The translations under genes were made by a program, and so were the position numbers. A DNA stretch of 64,000 bases from Clavelina lepadiformis (Eukaryota > Chordata > Ascidiacea > Aplousobranchia > Clavelinidae). This document shows, piece by piece, positions 1 to 10,727 of this stretch (the stretch's first letter is position 1; each line of letters begins with the position of its first letter). The DNA lies in the NCBI RefSeq assembly GCF_947623445.1, contig NC_135241.1, positions 20,276,501 to 20,340,500 on the forward strand, given 5' to 3'. The notes below the pieces were generated by a model. The model did not search any database and had not been told where the DNA came from. It saw only the letters and a list, made by a program, of their open reading frames with translations.

Positions 1-449
1 CCTACCTGCCTGCACGCACGAGATTCATCATCGTGCACTCCAAACTTTTTTACCCGGTACTTCATAACGATTTATAATAAATAAACAAAGAATTAAGACT
101 TCTTGCATGCCATTCCACTAAAATTTGTGTTTTGCACGCACAATTTGTTGTCGAAAATTGTTGTACTTTACAGTTAAGCTTGTAGCGTGTTGAATACTTA
201 CTATTTAAGCGTATGTACAGTAGTACCAAGCATAAATTTCTTTCATTTGAAAAGTTTCACCTAAAATAACAATTTATTTTGTGGTTTCATACCACAATTG
301 AGGTGGGATTTTTCAAAACCACTTACAAGAATGCTTTAGTAATGACAATTCCAAAGCATGTGATTTTTTTTAACTATTTGTTTTTCTTCAAAGAAATGCA
401 CTTTTGTAAAGAAAAGAATTTCTAGCTTTGGCATATACACGCAAGTGAA
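1..449. other. 5' flank of SAMM50, no gene seen
   Basis: AT-rich sequence with stops in all frames that I checked. It should hold the promoter and 5' UTR of the gene starting at 450. I see no clear TATA box or other recognisable element. Confidence 0.5.
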
Positions 450-1820
450 ATGTCTCCAGCATATGCTCGAGAGGTGCAAGATACCCAAGAAATTGTTCTT
501 GAAAACAAAAAAGTTTTAGTTGAAAAAGTCCACCTTGCTGGATTGCAAAGGACGAAAGCAGATTACTTGGCTGAAGATGTAAAACCTCTATTTAAATGTG
601 AATCATTTCTAGAGACCTATCAGCTGTCTTTGATATGCAAAAGGAAGCTTATGAAGAAGGGAATTTTCAAGGAGGTCGACGTACTCATAGATACAACAGC
701 AGCATACAAAGATTCTTCTGATGAAGGGATTCAAGTCATTTTTAAAGTCAAAGAGCGTGGATCATTGTGTGGAGAGGCGAAGACAGAAATGTCAAATACA
801 GAGAAACCACGCTGGTTAATGAGAATCATTTCTCCAAATTTGTTTGGTCGTGGAGAATCACTCAGTGCATCTTTCTCTCACTCCCTAAGTAGCTCATCTG
901 TGTTATACCAGCCCACCGATTTCTCTATTGGTTTCACAAAACCTTACCAAAACGATGCAAACATGCAGCTTTTGTTACTGCAACAAAAAGAAGATTGCCC
1001 GTGGGCACAGTATGACCAAACTTTCAGGGGTTTTAAGACGGTTTTTGACTTCCCACTTCTTGGAAACCAGCACAGTCTTGAGTGGCAAGGAATGTGGAGA
1101 GAATTGGCTTGTTCCAACGTTGGCACTGCATTTGAGGTTCGGCAGCAGATGGGCCATTCCCTTAAATCATCTCTGCTTCATACTATGGTGCTGGATAGAA
1201 CAGATGATGCGATCCTACCGAAGCGTGGATTTCACTTGAAACTGACTGAGGAGTTTGCTGGTTTAGGTGGTGATGTGAAGTTTATCAAGGAGAGGCTTGA
1301 ATCAAGTCTTCATGCTACTCTCTTCCAAAAGATCACATTAGGACTTGGTTTTCAAGCTGGATTCTTGCTTCCATATGGCACCAATAATAAAACTTGCATT
1401 ACTGACAAGTTTTTCATAGGTGGACCTCTAACGCTTCGTGGGTTTGAAACAAACTCAGTGGGTAATGAAACCTGTGGTAATTTTATTGGGTCCAATGCGT
1501 TTTGGATGGTTGGGGGACATATTTACACCCCGCTTCCATTTTATTGGTCTCGTTTTGGAAGAGGATCTTGGCTTGATAACTTTCGTTTTCATGGGTTTGT
1601 AAATGCTGGCAATGCGTTTGATATTGACTTCAAAGCTACCTTTGCTAGTAATGCTGAAAATGCCAAAAAAGATATTCGATTGTCGTATGGCTTTGGACTT
1701 GTGTACAAGTTTATGAATGCTGCACGCTTTGAACTTAACTTCTGTATACCTATTAAAGCACAATCTACGGACAGGCTGTGCGACGGAGTGCAATTTGGCA
1801 TTGGTGTGAGCTCGGTTTAA
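450..1820 (+). CDS. SAMM50: SAMM50/Sam50, mitochondrial outer-membrane beta-barrel assembly protein (intronless)
   Basis: Core subunit of the SAM complex, which inserts beta-barrel proteins into the mitochondrial outer membrane and, through MICOS, helps hold cristae. The 456-residue product matches the family over its whole length (usual length about 470). An N-terminal POTRA domain (about residues 25-105) includes ENKKVLVEKVHLAGLQRTK and GIFKEVDVLIDT. It is followed by the 16-strand Omp85 barrel (about 120-456) with GHSLKSSLLHTMVLDR, LPKRGFHLKLTEE, FFIGGPLTLRGF and the closing CDGVQFGIG. The last residues (SSV) lack the bulky hydrophobic end of the vertebrate protein. The ATG at 450 is the first in frame. 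The whole gene is one exon, whereas the vertebrate gene has many introns, so this is either intron loss or a functional retrocopy. The frame is intact. A variant poly(A) signal ATTAAA lies at 1915-1920. Confidence 0.95.
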   Translation: MSPAYAREVQDTQEIVLENKKVLVEKVHLAGLQRTKADYLAEDVKPLFKCESFLETYQLSLICKRKLMKKGIFKEVDVLIDTTAAYKDSSDEGIQVIFKVKERGSLCGEAKTEMSNTEKPRWLMRIISPNLFGRGESLSASFSHSLSSSSVLYQPTDFSIGFTKPYQNDANMQLLLLQQKEDCPWAQYDQTFRGFKTVFDFPLLGNQHSLEWQGMWRELACSNVGTAFEVRQQMGHSLKSSLLHTMVLDRTDDAILPKRGFHLKLTEEFAGLGGDVKFIKERLESSLHATLFQKITLGLGFQAGFLLPYGTNNKTCITDKFFIGGPLTLRGFETNSVGNETCGNFIGSNAFWMVGGHIYTPLPFYWSRFGRGSWLDNFRFHGFVNAGNAFDIDFKATFASNAENAKKDIRLSYGFGLVYKFMNAARFELNFCIPIKAQSTDRLCDGVQFGIGVSSV

Positions 1821-2940
1821 TATGCAACTTAAACTGAAAAAATCCTTTTGGTACAACCTCTCCATTTTTTCCTATCATGTATGTAAAGTGATTAAATTGT
1901 GTTTTAAAAAGCAAATTAAAATGAATGAAACTGCTTGTTCGTTTTTGTCTTTTCTTCTTATCTGTAGACAAAGATATAGTACAATGGCAATGTCAAACAA
2001 CGATAAGTATGTTCATTGTTCATAACTTCATACAGCTTAAGTTAGCAAACTTTGCTTCCGCTAGACGGCGGCATTTAACGACAAAAAGTGGTCTACGTAA
2101 TCGGCGTGGCAAGTTCCATGGCCATGGAACACCATCTCAGATGATACTTCCTTGTACCTGGCCTAATATAGCCGCGCTAGTTCTGAGAATGCGTTGTGTC
2201 ATAGTAGTGCCGGTTTCTCAAATTTCACTGAAATTAAATAGCTTTGTTTTTGCTTCCCTATTTGGTGATGTTGACTAAAAATGAACGAAAACTGGCACTC
2301 CTCGGCCGCACTCCGATGATTTAATTCAACCAAAATCCCTTAAAGCGTTTTATCAACAAAACCTTTTAGCATAGTCATCTGATATAAACGCGTATAAAGC
2401 TTGAGACAGCCAGGTAAAGTGCCTGTCAATCACGTAGTCTCTTTAGTCTGAAAACGTATCATTCCGAGTTTCATATTCTCAGAAAGTATGCAAAATATGC
2501 GCATATTTGAAGTTCCTGTTCAAGATAACGGAACGCTTCCAGAGCATCAAGTATTTTGATAAGTAAAATTTTTCTTTCAATAATTTTCTTTGTTTTGTTT
2601 GACCTTAGCCTACCTCACGTTACGTAACTCAAGGGAGAAAAATTATGTATTTCTTAGGCCAAATTATCTCATATAGATCAAACCTATATTTCGGGTCCGT
2701 TTGGACATTATAAACTTCAAAAATCGGCTGATTTAGGAGTTTTAATCATTGAACTATAAATTTGATCTGGAAATGCTTCACCTGGAATTGCACTGAGGCA
2801 TATGCTTATATACATAAGTATTCTATGTGAATTTAATTCATAACTGACGTGACGGAAGATGTTGCATTTAGACTACGAGGTATTTCATTTTAGATGTTTG
2901 GGGATTCAAATTTTGTTATGTTCAAGACGATTAAGTGTAT
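1821..2940. other. Intergenic, convergent 3' flanks
   Basis: Lies between the 3' end of SAMM50 (+) and the 3' end of the lectin gene (-). It contains the SAMM50 3' UTR with ATTAAA at 1915-1920. Open frames here (for example 1925-2278) show no domain and no splice structure, and I do not call them genes. Confidence 0.5.
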
Positions 2941-3031
2941 AATAAAAATGGTTTATTATAAAAGCGGAAAAGAAAATAATATAAAAAGCGTAAACGTATA
3001 TAAGATAAATACAGTATTAACTATACAGTAG

Positions 3032-3793
3032 TTAATTGGTGACTTCGCACAGTGCATGGGTCCAGTAGATGCTATTACAGGGCACATTGTAAAATCCGGC
3101 CGAAGCCCTGACACCCAAATCTGGGATTCCCGGTTTCCACAAAGACACAGCGATGCAGGTCGCCTCCCATCCAAATAAGGAAGATGTTGGCCAGCGAAAG
3201 AGCTTTCCAGTGTCTTTGTTGCGCGTCGACGTCATCCAGTGAGGGCGTTTATCAACTTTTCCGTTTCCGTAACGCAAATGGGTCGTGCCGGGGATCCAGT
3301 GTCCCTCCACCCATGCCGTAGGAACTCCTCCATCCCGTTCCTCTTCGGCGAATTTCTCGTGAAAGAAGTCGATGGTCGCTTTGAGCTTTCTCCTGCTATC
3401 TAGGACGGCGAGGCGTCCCCCCAAGTTGCGTTGGCAGTATGTCCGAGCATGGTCGTAGAGCAGCATGTTATCGGTAACGTATTTGAAGCAGGAGCGGCCA
3501 ACGGAGTAATCAAAATTGTTAGGACATCTCACTATAACAAGGAAAATATATTAATTATATCGTTATTGACCGGTATATAGCCTACTTCGTTAATGTTGCT
3601 TTCCCTATATGCCTCTGTAGCAAAATATCATTATAGTAGAATTTTCTTTTTTTTTTATAAAATTACTATTTAAAACTTTGATTTGAAATTCGCGTTTTTT
3701 TAAAGTATCGCTGTTATTACGTCACTGTTTACCTGATGGATGAGCAACGGCGCCGCCAACAACCAAAAAAGCCAAAACAAGCATTTCCAACAT
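3032..3793 (-). CDS. Secreted C-type-lectin-like protein, two exons
   Basis: Exon 1 is 3733-3793 and exon 2 is 3032-3531, with a GT-AG intron (donor GTAAAC, acceptor TTATAG). Joined they encode 186 residues in one frame. Residues 1-18 are a signal peptide (MLEMLVLAFLVVGGAVA). The rest is one C-type lectin domain of the long form: an N-terminal CPNNFDYSVGRSC pair, then YCQRNLGGRLAVLDS, WVEGHWIP, a central Cys in CIAVS and the closing NSIYWTHALCE. The galactose/mannose motifs (QPD/EPN) and a normal WND are not visible, so calcium-dependent sugar binding is doubtful. AATAAA (minus strand, 2952-2957) lies about 75 bases past the stop. Families like this are large in ascidians, often with immune or adhesion roles; the ligand is unknown. 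Confidence 0.85.
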
Positions 3794-6700
3794 TGTTTAT
3801 AAATCGTGAAACTCAAGATATATATTCGCCTTAAAATCTGTGAAGACAAAATTCAATTAAATTTCTAAATATTATTTTTTGTAATAAGTTTATACAAATT
3901 ATTTGAAATTAATTTCAAGTAAATTTGTCTTTTAAAAAATGCAGCTTTGTAGTATTACTTTTATTTCATTAAAGCGTAACAAAAATCTTGCCTGAGTTTT
4001 CTGCCGTTTTGCTTGTTATAAACAAAACTTATATAAAGATCAAAAGCTGTAAACTTTATGGCGACTAACAGTTATGCTGAGTGCCGCTTACGTAAGAGTC
4101 TTTGTCCTTGTTCAGTAGATCCGACTGAATTGACTTCAAATGTCCAATGACATGATATTCCAACTTGGCCGGCGTTTTATATAGTGGCGAGCTGTGACAA
4201 CAACGGCACGTGGGACCTTATTTGGCGTCGCGTGAATCAAGTCGAAAAATTTGACGGATCTTCTTCTTTGAGGGAAAGTTCTTTACAGGTGACACGCCTA
4301 CGTCATGCGACATAGCACGCATACTTTTAGAATGAGAGTATAATACTACGACAGCCACTGATTCGCGCTAATTCGCGTAATGTCGTAATCGCTTGGCTGT
4401 TTTCATAAATTTCTTTTTAATCATCGGTAACGTGCAATTTTTAATGCGTAAGATTACCTAATTCTCATCAACATTTCTTCTAACTATTGCTGTTTCCTGG
4501 AGATGCATTATGATTTACCAGATTTGTATTCGATCAGAATTGCAATGATGCAGCAAAAACAAAAGTATTAAATCAAAAACGTCAATGCGGTTACAACGGT
4601 TTCTTCTGTTATTTTGATCTGTTTTTGATTGAGTTTTTCAAAGATGACCAAGTTATGCAAATCCGCCATTTAATTTTTTCGAATTAAGGATTTATTACAA
4701 TTGAAAAAGACCTAAAATTTATCGTAATAGCCACAAGTAAAAGATTTGCATTAGATATCTGTTTACAATTTATTTTATAACGATGTGACACTATATTATA
4801 ATTAGCTCAGAATAGTTCACAATAGACGTCACCGGAATATTAAGGAATAACACTTGACGTCAATGTGACATATACAGTAGTATTATTAGCAGAAAAGCAG
4901 GCGAAAATATAAGCCTAGTAAAAAATTTATACAAAGCATGATACCAAATAACACCTACCCCAGGCTTAAGGTTGTCAACACACAGACACTTGAGTTCACT
5001 GTTGATTGACGGATGGTGAGCTTATCTTTGATTTAAGCAGGAAAAAACAATGTTTTTACCGAAAATCAATTTTCCACTTTGACCTTTCTTTGCGAATTAT
5101 CTTAGAAAAGCGAATTTCTGAAAACACATTTATCGACAAAAACAAGCTTTCGATTTTGTATGTTGCAAATATCTGCAAGATAATATTTCAACTTTACTGC
5201 TTTTTTATAAAACAAGTACAATAAACCCATGTTTCAAACAAATACAAAAATTAAAAGACATCATAATTTGAAGATCCTAACAACATTTCATGCAGCGTCA
5301 CCAGCACAACTCAAATGGTTATGTGAATGCGCAAGGTAACTCAAGCAGGGAAACCACTTTATCGATTTATTGGAGACAGCTAAATAACAAAAGTACTGCT
5401 CATGGTAGTTTGCTTTATAGTTCTCATCATTATTGAGCCTATTTTGGAAAGGTAAAGTCACTAAAACGTGATCTTTGGTAATGCTTATTTTATGATTGGT
5501 CTTTCTCAAGCAGTTGAAGAAATTTCTAAACGTGCCCTATGTTTTTATGTTATGTGCAAAAATATCACTGATCTTTAAAATTGACATTAAGGGCCAACTT
5601 CGTCTGGTAGTTTGTGTAAACGTGCGCAACTGCACGAATGCACGTACTGGTATAGGTATGTCTTACTTTATTTGTTTACAAATAAACATTTTTTTAGTCA
5701 GGGTCAAAACCAAATAAATCAAACACATGCAAAAATGCAGAAACGTGTTCGAAAACTTGCCACACGCACGGTTAGCAGCTATTAATATTTTGGAAACTGT
5801 CAAACTGATGACCTTATAAAGGTTGGAATGTCTTGTATTTTTGACACCCCACAAGAAAGTATTTGCGGAAGTTTACTGCAACTTAAAAATAGTTTTCTCA
5901 CTACTTTAAATTGGACAGGAATAGACGTTAAATTCTTGCTCTGGCTTACTCCGACGCACCACAAATATTTTATCACCAACCATTTGGTATACCGGTAACG
6001 AAAGGAAAGAAGATCTTCCACGGATCGCTCGAAAACTTTACAAAAATAAACTGGCATTTCAACTGCGCATGCTCAGCTGTATTGAACCAATACGATTCGA
6101 GGGCCCCAAAGAATGAGGAGATGGTCCAGGTTTCCTGTAAATCGTTCATCTTTTCCAGCCGTGTTTATTTAGTTTATTTGGAGGACTGACGATTTGTGGT
6201 GATAGACACCACCACAAGACGTCCACTGAAAGAAGCTGTCGCATTCTTGTTTGGTGACAACATAGTTTCATGGAAACAGAGCTTTGGCGACGGCAAGACC
6301 TTCAGGTGAACGAAAATTCCGAAATGGGTAAAATTAGCGTCCGGGTATATGAAAATTATTGTCAGTTTATGGTTAGCGAGAGTTTCTTTTCAAGAAACCA
6401 ACAATTTCGGTCCGAAAATGGAAACTTTTTAATTACAAGCGATTAATCCCGACTAACGCCAGACATATTTTAACCACAAAGATATCTGACAATGGCCTAC
6501 GACCTTCGGTGTAATTTTTACGGCAACAAGACCAGACAAGGAGTCATTTCAGGCAAATTAAGCCGTCAGATTAGTGAAAAATTGATGGATGAATTTGGTC
6601 TTACTCGTAATTGCACAACCAGTCGTGCTAGTCCATATTTATATTGGCTTTATATGGGAAAGGTTTCGTTAGCTTTTGGGGATCAGACGTTGCGAAACAA

Positions 6701-7988
6701 TGTGGTTCTCCTGTCGTAACAAAACGCTGGTTAGTCATTAAACATCCGGTAAGTGATGGATGGAAAAATTTGTCTGTTTGGTTTGGTGGGAAAATTCCTG
6801 TTTTATGCCTTCTCATTGTGAAAAGAATTTTGGGCTTGTAATCGCCTGCAATGCCGAATGACGTAGTTGATGAAACAATGTTCTATAGTGATGTCACATA
6901 GAAAACATGATAGTGACGCAAGCGGTTATTACAGGGAGGGAGAAATTCTAAGAGCAACTTTCTCGAAAGATCTCAGAATTTTGGTGTGGAGAGTTACACA
7001 AGGTCAATCACACTCTAATGTACAAGGTCATTGACGTCTTGAGCACAATTAAACATGTATTTATAGATTGCGTTTAACAGGATCGTCGACGTCGTTAAAA
7101 ATTGAGTAATTATTTTAAGTCCAATGAACGTTGGTCATGATAATTAAGTGAAAAGTGGGCATTTCCACACGAGTAGGATTTCAATAAAAAGATCATTCTA
7201 TCTAAGTCAGGCATGCCGACACGCCGATGGTTACAGTGATGTATGCAACGGTTCGAACCCAGGCTTTACGTATTCCCCGAATAGCTCACTGTTGCGAGGG
7301 CAACTTCAATGCATCATTACAAGCACAATTGTCAAATTTGAGTAGAAGTTAAGGCAAGACTTGGCAAATGTAAGACTTACTTTATGATTTTCTACAATGA
7401 TCGTCAGTCACCAAGGTTCCTATAAAAACCCATTAACTACATAGTTTCGTCAATAAAACAAGTTATTTTACGTTGCAGCCTAAATAAAGCAACCTAGTAT
7501 ATTCTCATTTGATACTGACACGAATGGATTCGCAATTTGCTTATGACAAGGTGCTTCAATTTGCGTTTCTATAATCCCGAATGCGTGCTATGATATACCT
7601 GATGATGATTTTGACTCTTAATTCTGCATGAAAACCAAAACTTACGTGCTGTCTACTTTACTTAATTACACCACGATAGAAACCGCATCGATACGCTATG
7701 TACAAGTTGCAGGGCGAATTAAAATCGACCAAATTCAAACGCGCAAGTGGAGAAACAGACCGGAGTTACAGTTTGATGAGCGCATGATAAAACAAAACTA
7801 GAATTAAAAATCCCTTTAAAATAACGTCACGGCACCAAGGGAATTGAAATTAAACGCAATTAAAAACTAGATTGTCTCGCAAAATGCATATTCAAATGCG
7901 TGCGAAAATACATGCTGACATACACGATACATAACAATAATTATGACGTCACGTGCGACGTCGTCTCAATAAATTTATGATGTCACGT
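3794..7988. other. Intergenic region without a recognised gene
   Basis: About 4.2 kb between the lectin gene start and the 3' end of TTC3. Open frames at 5006-5224, 5496-5717, 5800-6057, 6492-6719 and 7148-7345 are short, match no family known to me and have no supporting splice signals. A perfect B-box-like GGTTCGAACCC at about 7252 suggests a degraded tRNA-type SINE. The TTC3 3' UTR should occupy the right end, but I see no clear AATAAA for it. Confidence 0.4.
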
Positions 7989-10727
7989 TCAACGGCGAAT
8001 CGCGTTGCACAGGGGTGGGTACTCGGACGTGTCGATTGCGTAGTCTCTGCAGGTTGGACAAGTTCGGTTCCGTTCAAGCCACTTGGCCAAGCAGTCGTTG
8101 TGGAAACTATGTTGAAAGTAATATCCAGTTATTTGATTGAAAAACGTTACCGGGTTTCCGTGAGGTTTCTGCAGTTAACGCAACACTGAGCACTTACATA
8201 TGTCCGCAAAGCAGCCGATGGACTTCCATAGATTTCAACGGGTCGTGGCATATCACGCAAGGTTCATCGTCGTTCACATTAGCAATGCCCTGGCGAAAAA
8301 AAAAGATTCTAAATGAAGCTCCAACACTTTGTATTACGTCATTCTTATCAAGCGGCGTAACACCATTCAATCAAGCATTGCCAGTGATTGGTAAATACAC
8401 CGTAGTTGGCATGAACACAACAGAAAATATGCATTGAAGCGAATAAGAGTCGCGTCCACATTCTTACCCCAATTCGCGATTGCGCTCCTCTACTATGATA
8501 CCAGGGAGCTATACTGGGCACTGGAGGACTGGCCGGCGGCATTGGCGGAATCGATTGAGATGTTGACATCACCGGCTGCGATGATGTCATTACCGACGGG
8601 GATGGCACATTTGGAGCTGATGACGAAATCTAAACACAAAATTGACAATACAGTGAGCAGGAAGGGTAAGGATGGTTAACGTTGCAGAATTGCAGACAGT
8701 GTTAAGGTGTCTGCGCAGTGCTTCGCCGCAAGGTAACGCAACCGCAAAACGAAATCGTACGGAAACGCATGCGAAGGACAGCCAGTCGTGGCAAACACAC
8801 GCACTTGTCTGCTCACTGAATGCGCCAAGAATCCAATCCGCAGTTGACGCCAACTAGGCTATACGTATGTGATACAACGATGTGGTGGCCTGCAAAGCTG
8901 ATTGTGCAGTCGAAATGTCGAAGTCTGTAATAAGTTAGCCAACTTCGAAAGCTTCCAGTCGGGCTACATGCTAGCCTTAAGCTACTGCGATTTTTAACTC
9001 AACATATAGCCTACGTGACATAAACCTCTTTTGTTTGGCTATTTACTTACTCAAATAAAGGCTATAATGGGATACTTCATCATATACGTGCGAATGGTCA
9101 TTTGCGATGGTTCGCGGTGACTAGCATTGATTTTGTCCGTACACCGAAATGCGATTGCCATCCGTCAAGGCACTCGCAAGCAATCGCACCAGATTAAACA
9201 CGTTTGTTCGTTCACAAAACAGCACTAAATTTCTGAGTGGTAAGTCCAACAAATTGATTTGCATATAGGCTGCGTGTATGACCAAGTAAAAACTGCAATA
9301 ACCTATTAACCTAGGACTAGGCTGTAACGCAACAGCCAATTACAAAACGTGTCATATTTACAAACTTTAAGGCCTCCTTATTCCGGTTGAACCACAACCT
9401 AGCATACAGGCTATATCCTTGTACGACAAATGAGTGTGCGCGCAACAACAAGCTGAACACCGCACGTGTTTACTTGCGAGTGCGTTGCCGCGTGGCCACG
9501 CAATCGCATTCGATGTGTGTAAGCAGCTTTAGTGCGAAAACTTACCGTCTTGCGGACGAGTCCCTTCTTGTGAACGATCTGTGACGCTTGCTGCACGATA
9601 TCGTCCAGAGACAGACCAGTGAGCGAGTTGTTGTTGGTTTGTCTCACCTCTTTAATACACAATGCTAACTCCGTTCTGTATAATACGTTGAAGGAATTAT
9701 GATCGATTTCTACAATTCAAGACATACTAAATTATTAGACTGGTCTTCAATTAAACTTCTTCACAAACCTAGTGACGTTTGGAAAGAGTTCTTGTAGTTG
9801 GTGCATGATCTTCTCGAAGCTTCCTTTTGAATGCGACGTAGTTGGGAGTTCTTTTGAAGGCGTCTAAAGTAATGATCAAGCCTTAAAATTCGAGCTATCT
9901 TATTGATAGTCCACGGTATAAGGGCTCCGGGTATTAGGATATCTTACATTTGTACTTCTCGCCGGAGGGGCACTTTGTTTTCCAGTCCCTATAGGAGGTT
10001 GCAGGGTACGTTGCGAAGTAGTAGATACCGGCTGGCTGTCCAGGGTGCTGCAAATACACAACGACCGCGTTAAGAACTACGCACTACTGCACCGGACTTA
10101 AAAGAACTAAATAACGAGCAATTTTTGTAAAAGCTTTGTTAAATCTCAACAAAGTATTAACACAACATTAACAGTGAATTTAAGAAGAACAAATCGACCA
10201 TGACACAAGATTTGAAAATATTCCATTTAACAACAAAGAGACACTGATCGAAAAGATACTTCACTTTTTTTAGTTTTAATGAAGTTTGAATGGTTAACGA
10301 CACAACAACAACAAACAATAAATAAACAGTAAAAGAAACTTCGCTCACGGTGGTGGGGGCGTAGGTGGTGGTGGTGGTGGTGCTACCAATCCGTTCAGTG
10401 AAAATGAAGTCAACGGCACTGGAGGTCCGCCTGGAGGTAAACGTATTGATTACAACTAACCAGCTGCAATTATTATAAACAAATTTACATTGAGAACTAA
10501 TTTAAAAAGTCACTTTTGTCAAACCGGTACCCAAGTTACTTTTAAAAATCAAGTAACCGGTAATAGAACAACGAACGAAACTCACCGATGTTTGGGGCTC
10601 TCATGGCTGCTATGGCAACCTGTTGCAGACTGGGGCCGGGTGACGGTGGGGTTGGGACCCGGATCGCCGTTAGCTCGCTGAGGGTTTTCCCCTCTTTGAT
10701 GCTTTCCGCGTGTTCAGCAAATTGTTT
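7989..10727 (-). CDS. TTC3: TTC3 exons 36-43: poly-Pro, conserved helix and RING-H2 C-terminus
   Basis: Exons: 10727-10586, 10430-10349, 10047-9948, 9863-9769, 9675-9546, 8629-8468, 8289-8198, 8106-7989. Exon 36 has ESIKEGKTLSELTAIRV (human AIKNGSRLSELSKVQI). Exon 37 encodes a run of prolines from a CCA microsatellite. Exons 39-40 give FEKIMHQLQELFP and CIKEVRQTNNNSLTGLSLDD, the counterpart of human IKKVRSKNKNSLSGLS. Exons 42-43 form a C3H2C3 RING: CVIC, 14 residues, CGH-I-FH, then CLAKWL and CPTC, the zinc ligands all present, so ligase activity is likely kept. The RING is split by an intron just after the CGH. Stop codon TGA at 7989-7991. Confidence 0.9.

Noticed and set aside
1455..1865. 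136-codon frame on the minus strand
   Set aside because: Fully antisense to the end of SAMM50; a shadow of that coding sequence.
6492..6719. Open frame beginning MAYDLRCNFYGNKTRQGVIS in a good start context
   Set aside because: Only 75 codons, no domain, no joining splice site I could defend. Could be a first exon, but there is no partner.
7221..7265. tRNA-like B-box GGTTCGAACCC
   Set aside because: The surrounding bases do not form a T-arm or acceptor stem, so not a tRNA gene; at most a SINE relic.
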